Shown here piece by piece: positions 1 through 5,333 of a DNA stretch of 5,333 nt. The stretch is from Leptolinea sp. UBA1437 (GTDB lineage Bacteria; Chloroflexota; Anaerolineae; Anaerolineales; Anaerolineaceae), in assembly GCA_002329625.1 (NCBI GenBank), contig DCTP01000106.1:1-5333 (forward strand), written 5' to 3'. Position 1 is the stretch's first letter; each line of letters starts with the position of its first letter. The position numbers and the translations under genes were made by a program. Below the pieces are notes generated by a model, which saw only the letters and a list, made by a program, of their open reading frames with translations, did no database searches and had not been told where the DNA came from.

Positions 1-189
1 GGCGCCTTCATTATTAAAGGGTTACCTGAATTGTTACGGGACTTGGATAATTATCGTATGCTCGTTTTCGGTGCTCTCTTAATCATCATGATGGTCATCC
101 GACCGGAAGGGCTCTTGCCTGCCAAACGCAAAAAGTTGGCGGTGAAACCCGAATCGCTTGAAGTATTAAAGGAGGATCTTAAACCATGA
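1..189 (+). CDS. livM: Branched-chain amino acid ABC transporter permease LivM, C-terminal fragment
   Basis: This is the last 62 codons of a gene that begins outside the window, reading in frame 1 to a TGA stop. The visible part holds one last hydrophobic membrane segment (about residues 20-33 of the fragment, MLVFGALLIIMMVI) followed by the R-P-E-G-L-L-P motif that typically ends the membrane domain of LivH/LivM permeases, then a basic cytoplasmic tail. Known role of the family: LivM pairs with LivH to form the membrane channel of a high-affinity importer for leucine, isoleucine and valine, though related systems carry amides, urea or aromatic acids. The stop overlaps the livG start (ATGA), which implies translational coupling. 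The choice of LivM over LivH rests on its place directly before livG and on the tail; the substrate cannot be read from this fragment. Confidence 0.85.
   Translation, partial: GAFIIKGLPELLRDLDNYRMLVFGALLIIMMVIRPEGLLPAKRKKLAVKPESLEVLKEDLKP
168..179 (+). promoter_or_regulatory. Strong Shine-Dalgarno site of livG
   Basis: AAAGGAGGATCT is almost a full complement of the 16S rRNA 3' end. The AGGAGG core ends 10 nt before the livG ATG. It lies inside the last codons of livM, so livG can be initiated independently as well as by coupling through the overlap. Confidence 0.85.
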
Positions 190-1019
190 CTCGGAAACCA
201 CCTTATGTTCTGGAAGCCCAAAATATAACCATTACCTTTGGCGGGCTGACAGCTGTAAACAATGTCAGTTTACAGGTTCCCTATCAATCCATCATCAGCA
301 TTATCGGACCAAACGGTGCGGGAAAAACGACATTTTTCAATTGTATTTCTGGTTTTTATTCGATCAACAGCGGCATTGTTTTGTTTCAGGAAAGGCCGAT
401 CAACGGTATTCCGACAGATGAAATCGCCGATATGGGAATATCACGAACGTATCAAAATATTCGTTTGTTTTCAAACATGACTGTCATGGAAAACGTTATG
501 ATCGGGCAACAGCCTCGTTTACATGCCAATTGTTTGGATGCCGTTTTACAGACTTATCGAAATCGCCGCGAAGAGAAACAATCCATTCAAAAAGCCAGTA
601 ATTTGCTCGAATTTGTCGGCTTGAGTGCTTATGCGGATGATTTGGCAAAGAATCTACCCTATGGTGCACAACGTCGTTTGGAAATTGCCCGGGCTTTGGG
701 AAACAATCCGCATCTTTTATTGCTTGATGAACCTTGTGCCGGCATGAATCCTCATGAAACCAAAGCGATGATCGAATTAATCAATACCCTTCGTTCGGAA
801 TTAAAGATCACAATTGTCCTGATTGAACATGATATGAAAGTGGTGATGAATATTTCGGATTCCATCCTTGTACTGGACCACGGAGAAAGAATCGCAGAGG
901 GCAGTCCCGAAGAAATCCAAAAAGATCAGAGAGTAATCGAGGCTTACTTGGGTTCGGGAACAAAAAATGTGATTGAAAAATATTCAAAACGCAAGTCGGA
1001 AAAAGTTCATCAGAGTTAA
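186..1019 (+). CDS. livG: Branched-chain amino acid ABC transporter ATP-binding protein LivG
   Basis: A 277-residue ABC ATPase that powers the Liv-type importer from the cytoplasmic face as a dimer with LivF. Visible motifs: Walker A GPNGAGKT at 41-48, Q-loop Q90 in SRTYQNIRLF, a signature loop reading LPYGAQRR at 157-164 (LivG proteins normally have the variant L-x-Y-G-x-Q-R-R rather than LSGGQ), Walker B LLLLDEP at 177-183 with catalytic E182, and the H-loop histidine H215 in IEHDM. The DEPCAGMNPHE stretch is also typical of LivG rather than LivF. Length is slightly above the usual 250-260 because of a basic tail of about 20 residues after AYLG. The start overlaps the livM stop by ATGA and has an excellent ribosome site. 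Substrate specificity is set by the missing binding protein, so amino acid transport is a family-level inference. Confidence 0.95.
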   Translation: MTRKPPYVLEAQNITITFGGLTAVNNVSLQVPYQSIISIIGPNGAGKTTFFNCISGFYSINSGIVLFQERPINGIPTDEIADMGISRTYQNIRLFSNMTVMENVMIGQQPRLHANCLDAVLQTYRNRREEKQSIQKASNLLEFVGLSAYADDLAKNLPYGAQRRLEIARALGNNPHLLLLDEPCAGMNPHETKAMIELINTLRSELKITIVLIEHDMKVVMNISDSILVLDHGERIAEGSPEEIQKDQRVIEAYLGSGTKNVIEKYSKRKSEKVHQS

Positions 1020-1020
1020 T

Positions 1021-1028
1021 AAGGAAAG
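1021..1028 (+). promoter_or_regulatory. Ribosome binding site that fixes the livF start
   Basis: AAGGAAAG sits just after the livG stop. Its AAGGA core is 7 nt from the ATG at 1033. An earlier in-frame ATG at 973 lies inside livG and would add 20 residues (MKNIQNASRK...) unlike any LivF N-terminus, so 1033 is preferred. An ATG at 1029 is out of frame. Confidence 0.8.
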
Positions 1029-1032
1029 ATGT

Positions 1033-1782
1033 ATGTATTTTGAAATCAAAGATCTGCATGTTCATTATCGCGCAATTCATGCTTTAAAAGGCATTTCTCT
1101 GACTGTCCAAAAAGGTGAAATTGTAGCGCTTATCGGCGGAAACGGAGCCGGAAAAAGTTCCACACTCAATTCGATATCGGGGTTGGTTCAGACAAGCGGC
1201 GGTTCGATCATTTATCAAGACGAGGAATTAATTGGTTTGGGTACGGATATCATCGTCCAAAAAGGGATTGTTCAGGTTCCGGAAGGTCGCCATATTTTTC
1301 CAAAAATGACCGTTCAGGAAAATCTGGAGATGGGCGCTTTCCTAAACAATAACAAAGCTTCGGTTAATCGAGATATGGAAAATATTTTTCAGCTTTTCCC
1401 GCGTCTCAAAGAACGGCGAAATCAACCCGGCGGTACGCTTTCCGGGGGCGAGCAACAAATGCTTGCGATAGCCAGGGGTCTGATGGGACATCCCGATTTA
1501 ATGCTGCTGGATGAACCCTCCATGGGACTTTCGCCGATTTTGGTTGAACAGATTTTTGATATTATCTTTGATATCAATCAGCGAGGCACCAGTATCTTAC
1601 TGGTTGAGCAAAATGCACAAATGGCCTTGGCGATTGCCGATCGCGGTTATGTGCTTGAAACCGGTGAGATTGTGCTAAACGGTACGGGTGAAGAGTTGAT
1701 GAATGATCCGAAGGTTCAGGCAGCTTATTTGGGCGGAGAGTCGGAAGAAGAAAAACGTAACAAAGGCGAATATTATTTTTAA
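1033..1782 (+). CDS. livF: Branched-chain amino acid ABC transporter ATP-binding protein LivF
   Basis: A 249-residue ABC ATPase, the second nucleotide-binding subunit of the Liv-type importer and partner of LivG. Counting from the ATG at 1033: Walker A GGNGAGKSS at 35-43, Q-loop Q81 in QVPEGRHIFP (the VPEGRHIF sequence is a LivF hallmark), signature LSGGEQQ at 136-142, Walker B LMLLDEP at 156-162 with catalytic E161, and a switch residue Q193 in VEQN where most ABC proteins have His. That Gln is normal for LivF and not a defect. The core ends at AYLGG; a further tail of about 14 residues rich in Glu and Lys makes it slightly longer than the usual 233-240. It lies 13 nt after livG and is the last gene of the operon, followed by a strong terminator. 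Confidence 0.95.
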   Translation: MYFEIKDLHVHYRAIHALKGISLTVQKGEIVALIGGNGAGKSSTLNSISGLVQTSGGSIIYQDEELIGLGTDIIVQKGIVQVPEGRHIFPKMTVQENLEMGAFLNNNKASVNRDMENIFQLFPRLKERRNQPGGTLSGGEQQMLAIARGLMGHPDLMLLDEPSMGLSPILVEQIFDIIFDINQRGTSILLVEQNAQMALAIADRGYVLETGEIVLNGTGEELMNDPKVQAAYLGGESEEEKRNKGEYYF

Positions 1783-1800
1783 CGGAATTCTCGGCACAAA

Positions 1801-1832
1801 AAAGAGAGAGCGGAAATTTCCGCTCTTTTTTT
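1801..1832 (+). terminator. Rho-independent terminator of the liv operon
   Basis: Begins about 20 nt after the livF stop. The stem GAGCGG/CCGCTC (1808-1813 with 1820-1825) encloses AAATTT, which can itself pair partly, and is followed by seven T (1826-1832). The upstream A/G run (AAAGAGA) can extend the stem by pairing with the T-run. It is a textbook intrinsic terminator and separates liv from the pyrD-like unit. The near-symmetric sequence could also act on transcripts from the other strand. Confidence 0.92.
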
Positions 1833-1934
1833 GTAAATTGAATAAAATTTCTTTTATATGAGATTTTCGTGACGGATCGCTCGTTAGTCGAGATCGGAAA
1901 GAAAAGTGCGGCAATTCAAAGATCCGAATTGATT

Positions 1935-1966
1935 TTGACCCGGAAAATCATCCCTTCTGATAGAAT
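1935..1966 (+). promoter_or_regulatory. Possible promoter of the pyrD-like/pyrK-like unit
   Basis: In the 229-nt gap after livF a promoter is expected because a strong terminator precedes it. TTGACC (1935-1940) matches the -35 consensus at five of six positions. The -10 is poor: 17 nt later lies TGATAG (1958-1963), while the better TAGAAT (1961-1966, five of six matches) is 20 nt away. A second TTGACT (1974-1979) has TATAAA 15 nt downstream at 1995-2000, but that overlaps the ribosome site and would leave almost no leader. No riboswitch-like structure or PyrR-type attenuator is evident; the gap is short for one. Confidence 0.3.
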
Positions 1967-2011
1967 TGGTTCATTGACTGACTCTAATTCTGGTTATAAA
2001 GGACCGATAGA

Positions 2012-2905
2012 ATGAGTAATTTTTCATGTAAGCTGTTTGATAATCTGATCCTAAAATCGCCGTTGATTCTGGCATCCGGCATTTCCGGTAACAGTGACGG
2101 TTTATTGGTTCGAGCCGCCAAATCAGGTGCGGCGGCCGTTACCACAAAAGGTGTCACGCTGAAATATCAGAAAGGTGCGGAAAATCCTGTCTCCACAGAT
2201 TGGGGCCCGGGTCTGATCACCAATTTAGGCTTAAGCAACCCGGGAATCGAATCCATGGCCTACATGATAAAAACTTTCCGAAATGAAATGGGAGATCAAA
2301 CGATACCGATATTTGTAAATATTCACGGTGAAAGTGCGGAAGAATATGCTGAAATCGCACGGTTGATCGCCCCTTCCCACCCCGATTTGCTGGAAATCGA
2401 TTTACCGTTCCCGGACGAAACACTGGCTCGGGAAATTAGGCATGCGGTCATCGAAAACGCTTCTGGAATTCCGATTTCCGTCAAAATATCCGCCGATTAT
2501 CCGAAAATAGGACAATTGGCAAAAGTCATAGAGGATGCCGGAGCCGATGCCATCTCGGCAATCAATTCAATGAAAGGATTGATCGTGGATGCTTACGCGG
2601 CAAAGCCTTTTCTTTCCTCCGGAAGCGGCGGAATCAGTGGTCCGGCGATTAAACCGATTGCCTTATACTGTATTTCTGAAATTTATCAGGCTGTAAATAT
2701 TCCTGTCATCGGAACCGGCGGGGTATTAACCGGATTGGATATGGCAGAAATGATGATGGCGGGAGCAACGATTGTAGGCGTCGGGTCCGCTTTGTATTAT
2801 TCAGGATATGGTGCATTCTCCCAAATTATGAATGAATTCGAAACATTTATGAAATCCGAAGGATATCAATCCACTTCGGAGTTAGTCGGAAAGATATGGC
2901 GGTAA
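2012..2905 (+). CDS. PyrD-like FMN oxidoreductase (dihydroorotate dehydrogenase 1B family) lacking the catalytic Cys
   Basis: A 297-residue beta/alpha-barrel flavoprotein of the class 1 dihydroorotate dehydrogenase family, close to the usual 300-310 length of PyrDB. Retained family features: LASG at 20-23, K46 in TTKGVTL (the flavin/substrate lysine), N71 and N76 in ITNLGLSNPG, VNIHG at 102-106, VKIS at 157-160, I-N-S at 184-186, GGISGPAIKP at 206-215, and the FMN phosphate loop GTGGV at 234-238. What is odd is the catalytic loop. Class 1 enzymes read E-L-N-x-S-C-P-N; this protein reads E128-I-D130-L-P132-F133-P134-D135, so the base Cys is Phe and both substrate Asn are Asp. Class 2 enzymes use Ser as the base, which is also absent. 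Dihydroorotate oxidation is therefore doubtful, and pyrD is not assigned as a symbol. The start has AAAGGA 8 nt upstream. It is followed 4 nt later by a PyrK-like gene, so a PyrD/PyrK-like heteromer is likely. Confidence 0.85.
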   Translation: MSNFSCKLFDNLILKSPLILASGISGNSDGLLVRAAKSGAAAVTTKGVTLKYQKGAENPVSTDWGPGLITNLGLSNPGIESMAYMIKTFRNEMGDQTIPIFVNIHGESAEEYAEIARLIAPSHPDLLEIDLPFPDETLAREIRHAVIENASGIPISVKISADYPKIGQLAKVIEDAGADAISAINSMKGLIVDAYAAKPFLSSGSGGISGPAIKPIALYCISEIYQAVNIPVIGTGGVLTGLDMAEMMMAGATIVGVGSALYYSGYGAFSQIMNEFETFMKSEGYQSTSELVGKIWR

Positions 2906-2909
2906 ACCG

Positions 2910-3701
2910 ATGGAAAAAACAATCTTAAATAAAGAAAAAAGATCACATGTGTTTACAATCGATCGAATTCGTCATGAAAACGAGATGACCAGCAGCTTGA
3001 TTATGAAAGAATCCTTGGAAGGTGAGCCAGGACAATTTCTTTTGCTTTGGCTGCCGGGAGTCGGTGAAAAACCGTTCAGTATCGCCGGCACCGATCCTTT
3101 GGTCGTCACCGTTGCGGATGTCGGGAAACTGACCCACGAAATTCATACTTTACAACCAGGGGATCGGGTTTGGATCCGAGGACCATTTGGCCAGGGGTAT
3201 CAAGCGTACGGTACTGATGCGCTCTTGGTAGGTGGAGGATACGGTGCCTCTCCGCTGTTGTTTCTTGCGGAAACGCTAATTGAAAAAGGGACTCGTGTTC
3301 AGGTGTTTTTAGGGGCACGAACAAAAGATCTGTTAATTCTGAAAGATCAATTTGAAGAACTCCCGCTGAAAATATATATAACAACGAATGACGGTTCCTG
3401 CGGTATCCAGGGGTTTGTCACTGTCCCTCTAGAAGAGTCAATTCGGAATTTGCCGGATCCGCAGGATGCCTGTGTATATGCCTGCGGGCCGAAGGGAATG
3501 CTGATAGGCATCGATGCACTCTGTGAAAAATATAATATAGCCAGACAACTTTCCTGGGAAGCCATTATGCGTTGCGGGATGGGACTCTGCGGAAATTGTA
3601 AAATTGAAATGCCCGATACCTGGGACGAGCCGTCCGATAAACCCGGTAGTAAAAAAGCTTGGTTGGTATGTCGAGACGGACCGACCAGTTTCACCAAATA
3701 G
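2910..3701 (+). CDS. PyrK-like FAD/[2Fe-2S] electron-transfer subunit
   Basis: A 263-residue protein of the ferredoxin-reductase superfamily resembling PyrK, the subunit that passes electrons between NAD(H) and the FMN of a PyrDB partner. Domains in order: an N-terminal FAD-binding barrel (about 1-100) with EKPFSIAG at 53-60, the flavin motif usually written R-P-x-S-I, and RGPFGQGY at 90-97; an NAD-binding-like domain (about 101-215) with LLVGGGYGASPL at 105-116 and YACGPKGML at 190-198; and a C-terminal iron-sulfur motif C222-x4-C227-x2-C230-x23-C254. The final Cys is followed by RDGP, as in PyrK (V-C-x-D-G-P). The spacing before the last Cys is longer than the roughly 14 residues I recall for Lactococcus PyrK. 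It starts 4 nt after the pyrD-like stop with only a weak ribosome site (GGCGG, 2898-2902), so translational coupling is likely. Since the partner lacks its catalytic Cys, the electron donor or acceptor reaction is uncertain. Confidence 0.85.
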   Translation: MEKTILNKEKRSHVFTIDRIRHENEMTSSLIMKESLEGEPGQFLLLWLPGVGEKPFSIAGTDPLVVTVADVGKLTHEIHTLQPGDRVWIRGPFGQGYQAYGTDALLVGGGYGASPLLFLAETLIEKGTRVQVFLGARTKDLLILKDQFEELPLKIYITTNDGSCGIQGFVTVPLEESIRNLPDPQDACVYACGPKGMLIGIDALCEKYNIARQLSWEAIMRCGMGLCGNCKIEMPDTWDEPSDKPGSKKAWLVCRDGPTSFTK

Positions 3702-3767
3702 GTTTTCGCATCATCACCATTGGAAATATTTTAATGATTCGATTATTAAGTTTTCAAACGCCCTCTA

Positions 3768-3776
3768 TGATATAAT
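3768..3776 (+). promoter_or_regulatory. Extended -10 promoter of the ECF transporter unit
   Basis: TGATATAAT contains a perfect -10 hexamer (TATAAT, 3771-3776) preceded by the TG of an extended -10 element. There is no clear -35 at 16-18 nt upstream (AAGTTT-like sequence), which is common for extended -10 promoters. Predicted initiation near 3783 gives a leader of about 45 nt, too short for a typical riboswitch. No convincing terminator separates this promoter from the pyrK-like gene, so read-through from upstream is also possible. Confidence 0.7.
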
Positions 3777-3827
3777 TTTTTGTATTGAGCAAGTCCGTTA
3801 TCAAAAACATAATCATCGGAGTGATCT

Positions 3828-4373
3828 ATGAAACTTACAACGCGTACAATTGTTGCAATCGGAATCGGCGCTGCTGTATTCCTCGTATTGAATCGTTTCG
3901 TGGCTATTCCAAGTGGAATCCCCAATACAACCATTAACACGGCTTATGCATTTTTGGCTTTCATGGCCGTTATTTTCGGTCCGGTCGCCGGCGCTTTGAT
4001 CGGCTTTATCGGCCACGCATTAACGGATGCCATTTCATACGGATCGGTTTGGTGGAGCTGGGTTATTGTCTCGGCTTTGGTCGGATTTGCAATCGGCTTA
4101 TGCGCCAAAAAAATCAATATCGAAGATGGAAAATTTGAAAAGAAAGAAATCCTCACTTTTAATATTTACCAAATAGTAGCGAATCTGATCGGTTGGGGAG
4201 TGATCGCTCCGGTTCTGGATATCTTGATCTATGCCGAGCCGTCAGATAAAGTATTTACTCAGGGAATTGTTGCGGGAATCGCAAATATTGTCACCATAGC
4301 AGTCCTCGGGACTGCCTTTCTGGCAATTTATGCTCGATCACGAACAAAACCGGGAAGTTTAAAACAGGAGTAA
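3828..4373 (+). CDS. ECF transporter S component, UPF0397 family
   Basis: A 181-residue hydrophobic membrane protein matching the UPF0397 family, which databases often label an ECF-type riboflavin transporter substrate-binding protein; the real substrate is not settled for most members. S components bind a vitamin or small metabolite in the membrane and dock on an energizing module of a T protein and two ATPases. Membrane segments are likely near 7-26, 36-62, 76-93, 112-136 and 143-168, with a polar loop at 95-108. Family-like stretches are IPNTTINTAYAFLA (31-44), GPVAGALIGFIGHALTDAI (51-69), YGSVWWSWV (71-79), APVLDILIYAEPSDKVFTQG (127-146) and the tail YARSRTKPGSL (168-178). The start has GGAG at 3818-3821, 6 nt upstream, and its own extended -10 promoter. 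The ATPase gene downstream confirms an ECF context. Confidence 0.9.
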   Translation: MKLTTRTIVAIGIGAAVFLVLNRFVAIPSGIPNTTINTAYAFLAFMAVIFGPVAGALIGFIGHALTDAISYGSVWWSWVIVSALVGFAIGLCAKKINIEDGKFEKKEILTFNIYQIVANLIGWGVIAPVLDILIYAEPSDKVFTQGIVAGIANIVTIAVLGTAFLAIYARSRTKPGSLKQE

Positions 4374-4392
4374 AATCATCTCTGTCGATTCG

Positions 4393-4433
4393 GAGGGTGT
4401 CCTCTATTGAACTTTTGGACACCCTTTATTTTT
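4393..4433 (+). terminator. Terminator-like hairpin between the S component and ATPase genes
   Basis: A perfect 9-bp inverted repeat, AGGGTGTCC (4394-4402) and GGACACCCT (4417-4425), encloses a 14-nt loop and is followed by TTATTTTTTAT. It lies 20 nt after the S-component stop and about 36 nt before the ATPase start. Stem strength and the T-rich tail fit an intrinsic terminator, perhaps a leaky one that lets the S component be made in excess over the ATPase. The long loop makes efficiency uncertain; it could instead act as an mRNA stabiliser or processing site. Confidence 0.75.
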
Positions 4434-4461
4434 TATAAGGACATTCAACGAAATTATTTTC

Positions 4462-5333
4462 ATGTCTGAACCAGTTATCGAATTTAAAAATTACAGTTTT
4501 CATTACCGAGCCCAAGAAAAACCAACTTTATATAATATCGACCTTCGGATCACTAAAGGTGAAAAAATCTTAATTGCCGGACCATCCGGAAGCGGTAAAA
4601 GTACGATCGTCCATTGTATAAACGGATTAATACCGCATTATTACAAAGGAGAAAGTACCGGTGAACTGTTAATTCACGGAGAAAAAGCCGAAAATTTAAA
4701 AATTTTTGATCGATCGAAGATTATCGGAACGGTTCTGCAAGATTCGGACGGCCAATTTGTCGGCCAATCGGTAGGGGAAGATATTGCTTTCGCACTTGAA
4801 AACGAATGCACCCCGCAACCAGAAATGAAAGATATTGTAGATCGCGTCAGTAAAATCGTAAATATTAACCACCACTTGGAAAACGCCCCTCAGGAAATTT
4901 CGGGGGGTCAAAAACAGCGTGTTTCGTTGGCGGGAGTTCTGGTGGATGACGTTGACATCTTGCTGTTCGATGAACCATTGGCAAATTTAGATCCAGCAAC
5001 CGGCCGTTATACGATGGAATTGATCGATCGTCTTTCAAAAGAGACGGGCAAAACAATTATCATCGTTGAGCATCGTCTGGAGGATGTTCTTTGGTGTCCG
5101 ATTGATCGCGTCATCGTAATGAATGATGGACGTATCGTGGCGGATGAACCGCCGGATCAAATTCTTTCAACGGGATTACTTCGTCAATATGGTATTCGGG
5201 AGCCGCTTTATATAACCTCACTTTCCTATGCCGGAATACAAATTACACCCGAAATGCATCCATCCCATATCAACACGCTCAAAATGGATGCCGTGCGCCA
5301 ACCGCTCCTTCGCTGGTATCAACAGATTCCACG
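4462..5333 (+). CDS. ECF transporter ATP-binding protein, N-terminal part (probably a double-ABC protein), runs off window
   Basis: The first 290 codons of an open frame with no stop before the window ends. A complete ABC ATPase domain is visible: Walker A GPSGSGKST at 40-48, Q-loop in VLQDSDGQF, a signature ISGGQKQR, Walker B ILLFDEPLANLDP with the catalytic Glu, and the H-loop in IIVEHR. The NGLIPHYYKGE and VLQDSDGQFVGQSVGEDIAFALEN stretches are characteristic of ECF ATPases paired with UPF0397 S components. In that family the protein is about 560-570 residues with two fused ABC domains, so the linker-like sequence after REPLYITSLSYAGI probably leads to a second domain outside the window. 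The ATG at 4462 is the only standard start after an in-frame TGA at 4408. Its ribosome site is poor: the nearest AAGGA (4437-4441) is 20 nt away. It would energise substrate uptake together with a T component. Confidence 0.9.
   Translation, partial: MSEPVIEFKNYSFHYRAQEKPTLYNIDLRITKGEKILIAGPSGSGKSTIVHCINGLIPHYYKGESTGELLIHGEKAENLKIFDRSKIIGTVLQDSDGQFVGQSVGEDIAFALENECTPQPEMKDIVDRVSKIVNINHHLENAPQEISGGQKQRVSLAGVLVDDVDILLFDEPLANLDPATGRYTMELIDRLSKETGKTIIIVEHRLEDVLWCPIDRVIVMNDGRIVADEPPDQILSTGLLRQYGIREPLYITSLSYAGIQITPEMHPSHINTLKMDAVRQPLLRWYQQIP

Noticed and set aside
973..1032. Upstream in-frame ATG that would extend LivF by 20 residues into livG
   Set aside because: The extension is unlike LivF N-termini and lacks a ribosome site, whereas the ATG at 1033 has AAGGA at proper distance and gives the typical MYFEIKDLHV start.
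1623..1634. Gln in place of the H-loop His in LivF, considered as a defect
   Set aside because: The VEQN sequence is normal for LivF proteins, including the E. coli one.
1868..1896. Partial inverted repeat around GATCGCTCG...CGAGATCGG upstream of the pyrD-like gene, considered as an operator or leader structure
   Set aside because: The pairing needs bulges and only a few contiguous base pairs form; there is no T-tract or antiterminator alternative, and it lies before the best promoter candidate.
1675..1914. Minus-strand open frame of 79 codons across the livF end and terminator
   Set aside because: It reads through the terminator hairpin, has low-complexity Phe/Arg-rich translation and no recognisable family.
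3347..3697. A 116-codon open frame on the minus strand inside the pyrK-like gene
   Set aside because: It is antisense to a well-supported gene, shows no recognisable domain and has composition expected from the complement of coding sequence.
3729..3750. AT-rich near-palindrome TTAATGATTCGATTATTAA after the pyrK-like gene, considered as a terminator
   Set aside because: The stem is almost all A-T with a mismatch or wobble and a 3-nt loop, and it is not followed by a proper T-run.
1..5333. CRISPR arrays, tRNA/rRNA genes, insertion sequences or direct repeats
   Set aside because: No regularly spaced repeats, tRNA-like cloverleaf, transposase frame or terminal inverted repeats were seen in the window.

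Overview
The window looks like a moderate-GC bacterial chromosome segment with all genes on the + strand. The style is Gram-positive: strong Shine-Dalgarno sites (a near-perfect AAAGGAGG before livG), hairpin-plus-T-run terminators, an extended -10 promoter, and an ECF vitamin-type transporter whose two visible proteins closely resemble the UPF0397/double-ATPase pairs of lactobacilli and relatives. A member of the Bacillota is my best guess. Other anaerobic lineages with class 1B PyrD/PyrK proteins, such as Chloroflexota, cannot be excluded.

Region 1 (1-1832) is the end of a branched-chain-amino-acid-type (Liv) ABC importer operon. It holds the last 62 codons of the LivM permease, then LivG and LivF ATPases, closed by a strong intrinsic terminator. 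LivM and LivG are coupled by an ATGA overlap, and LivG and LivF are 13 nt apart. The binding protein and LivH would lie upstream.

Region 2 (about 1833-3701) is a two-gene unit coding for a PyrD-like FMN protein and a PyrK-like FAD/[2Fe-2S] electron-transfer subunit. At first sight it is a class 1B dihydroorotate dehydrogenase. However, the PyrD-like protein has lost the family's catalytic N-x-S-C-P-N segment: it reads D130-L-P-F133-P-D135, with Phe where the catalytic Cys should be. The flavin-binding parts and the rest of the pyrimidine-site signature remain. This is the most interesting point in the window and suggests a different substrate or function. No other pyrimidine gene is visible here.

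Region 3 (about 3702-5333) is an ECF-type transporter: a promoter with a consensus extended -10, a UPF0397 membrane S component, a terminator-like hairpin in the gap, then the first 290 codons of what is probably a double-domain ECF ATPase that runs off the window. A transmembrane T component is expected just downstream.

Two importers of different classes thus flank a flavin-dependent redox pair. A functional link between the three is only a guess from proximity, since a terminator and a promoter separate them into distinct units.
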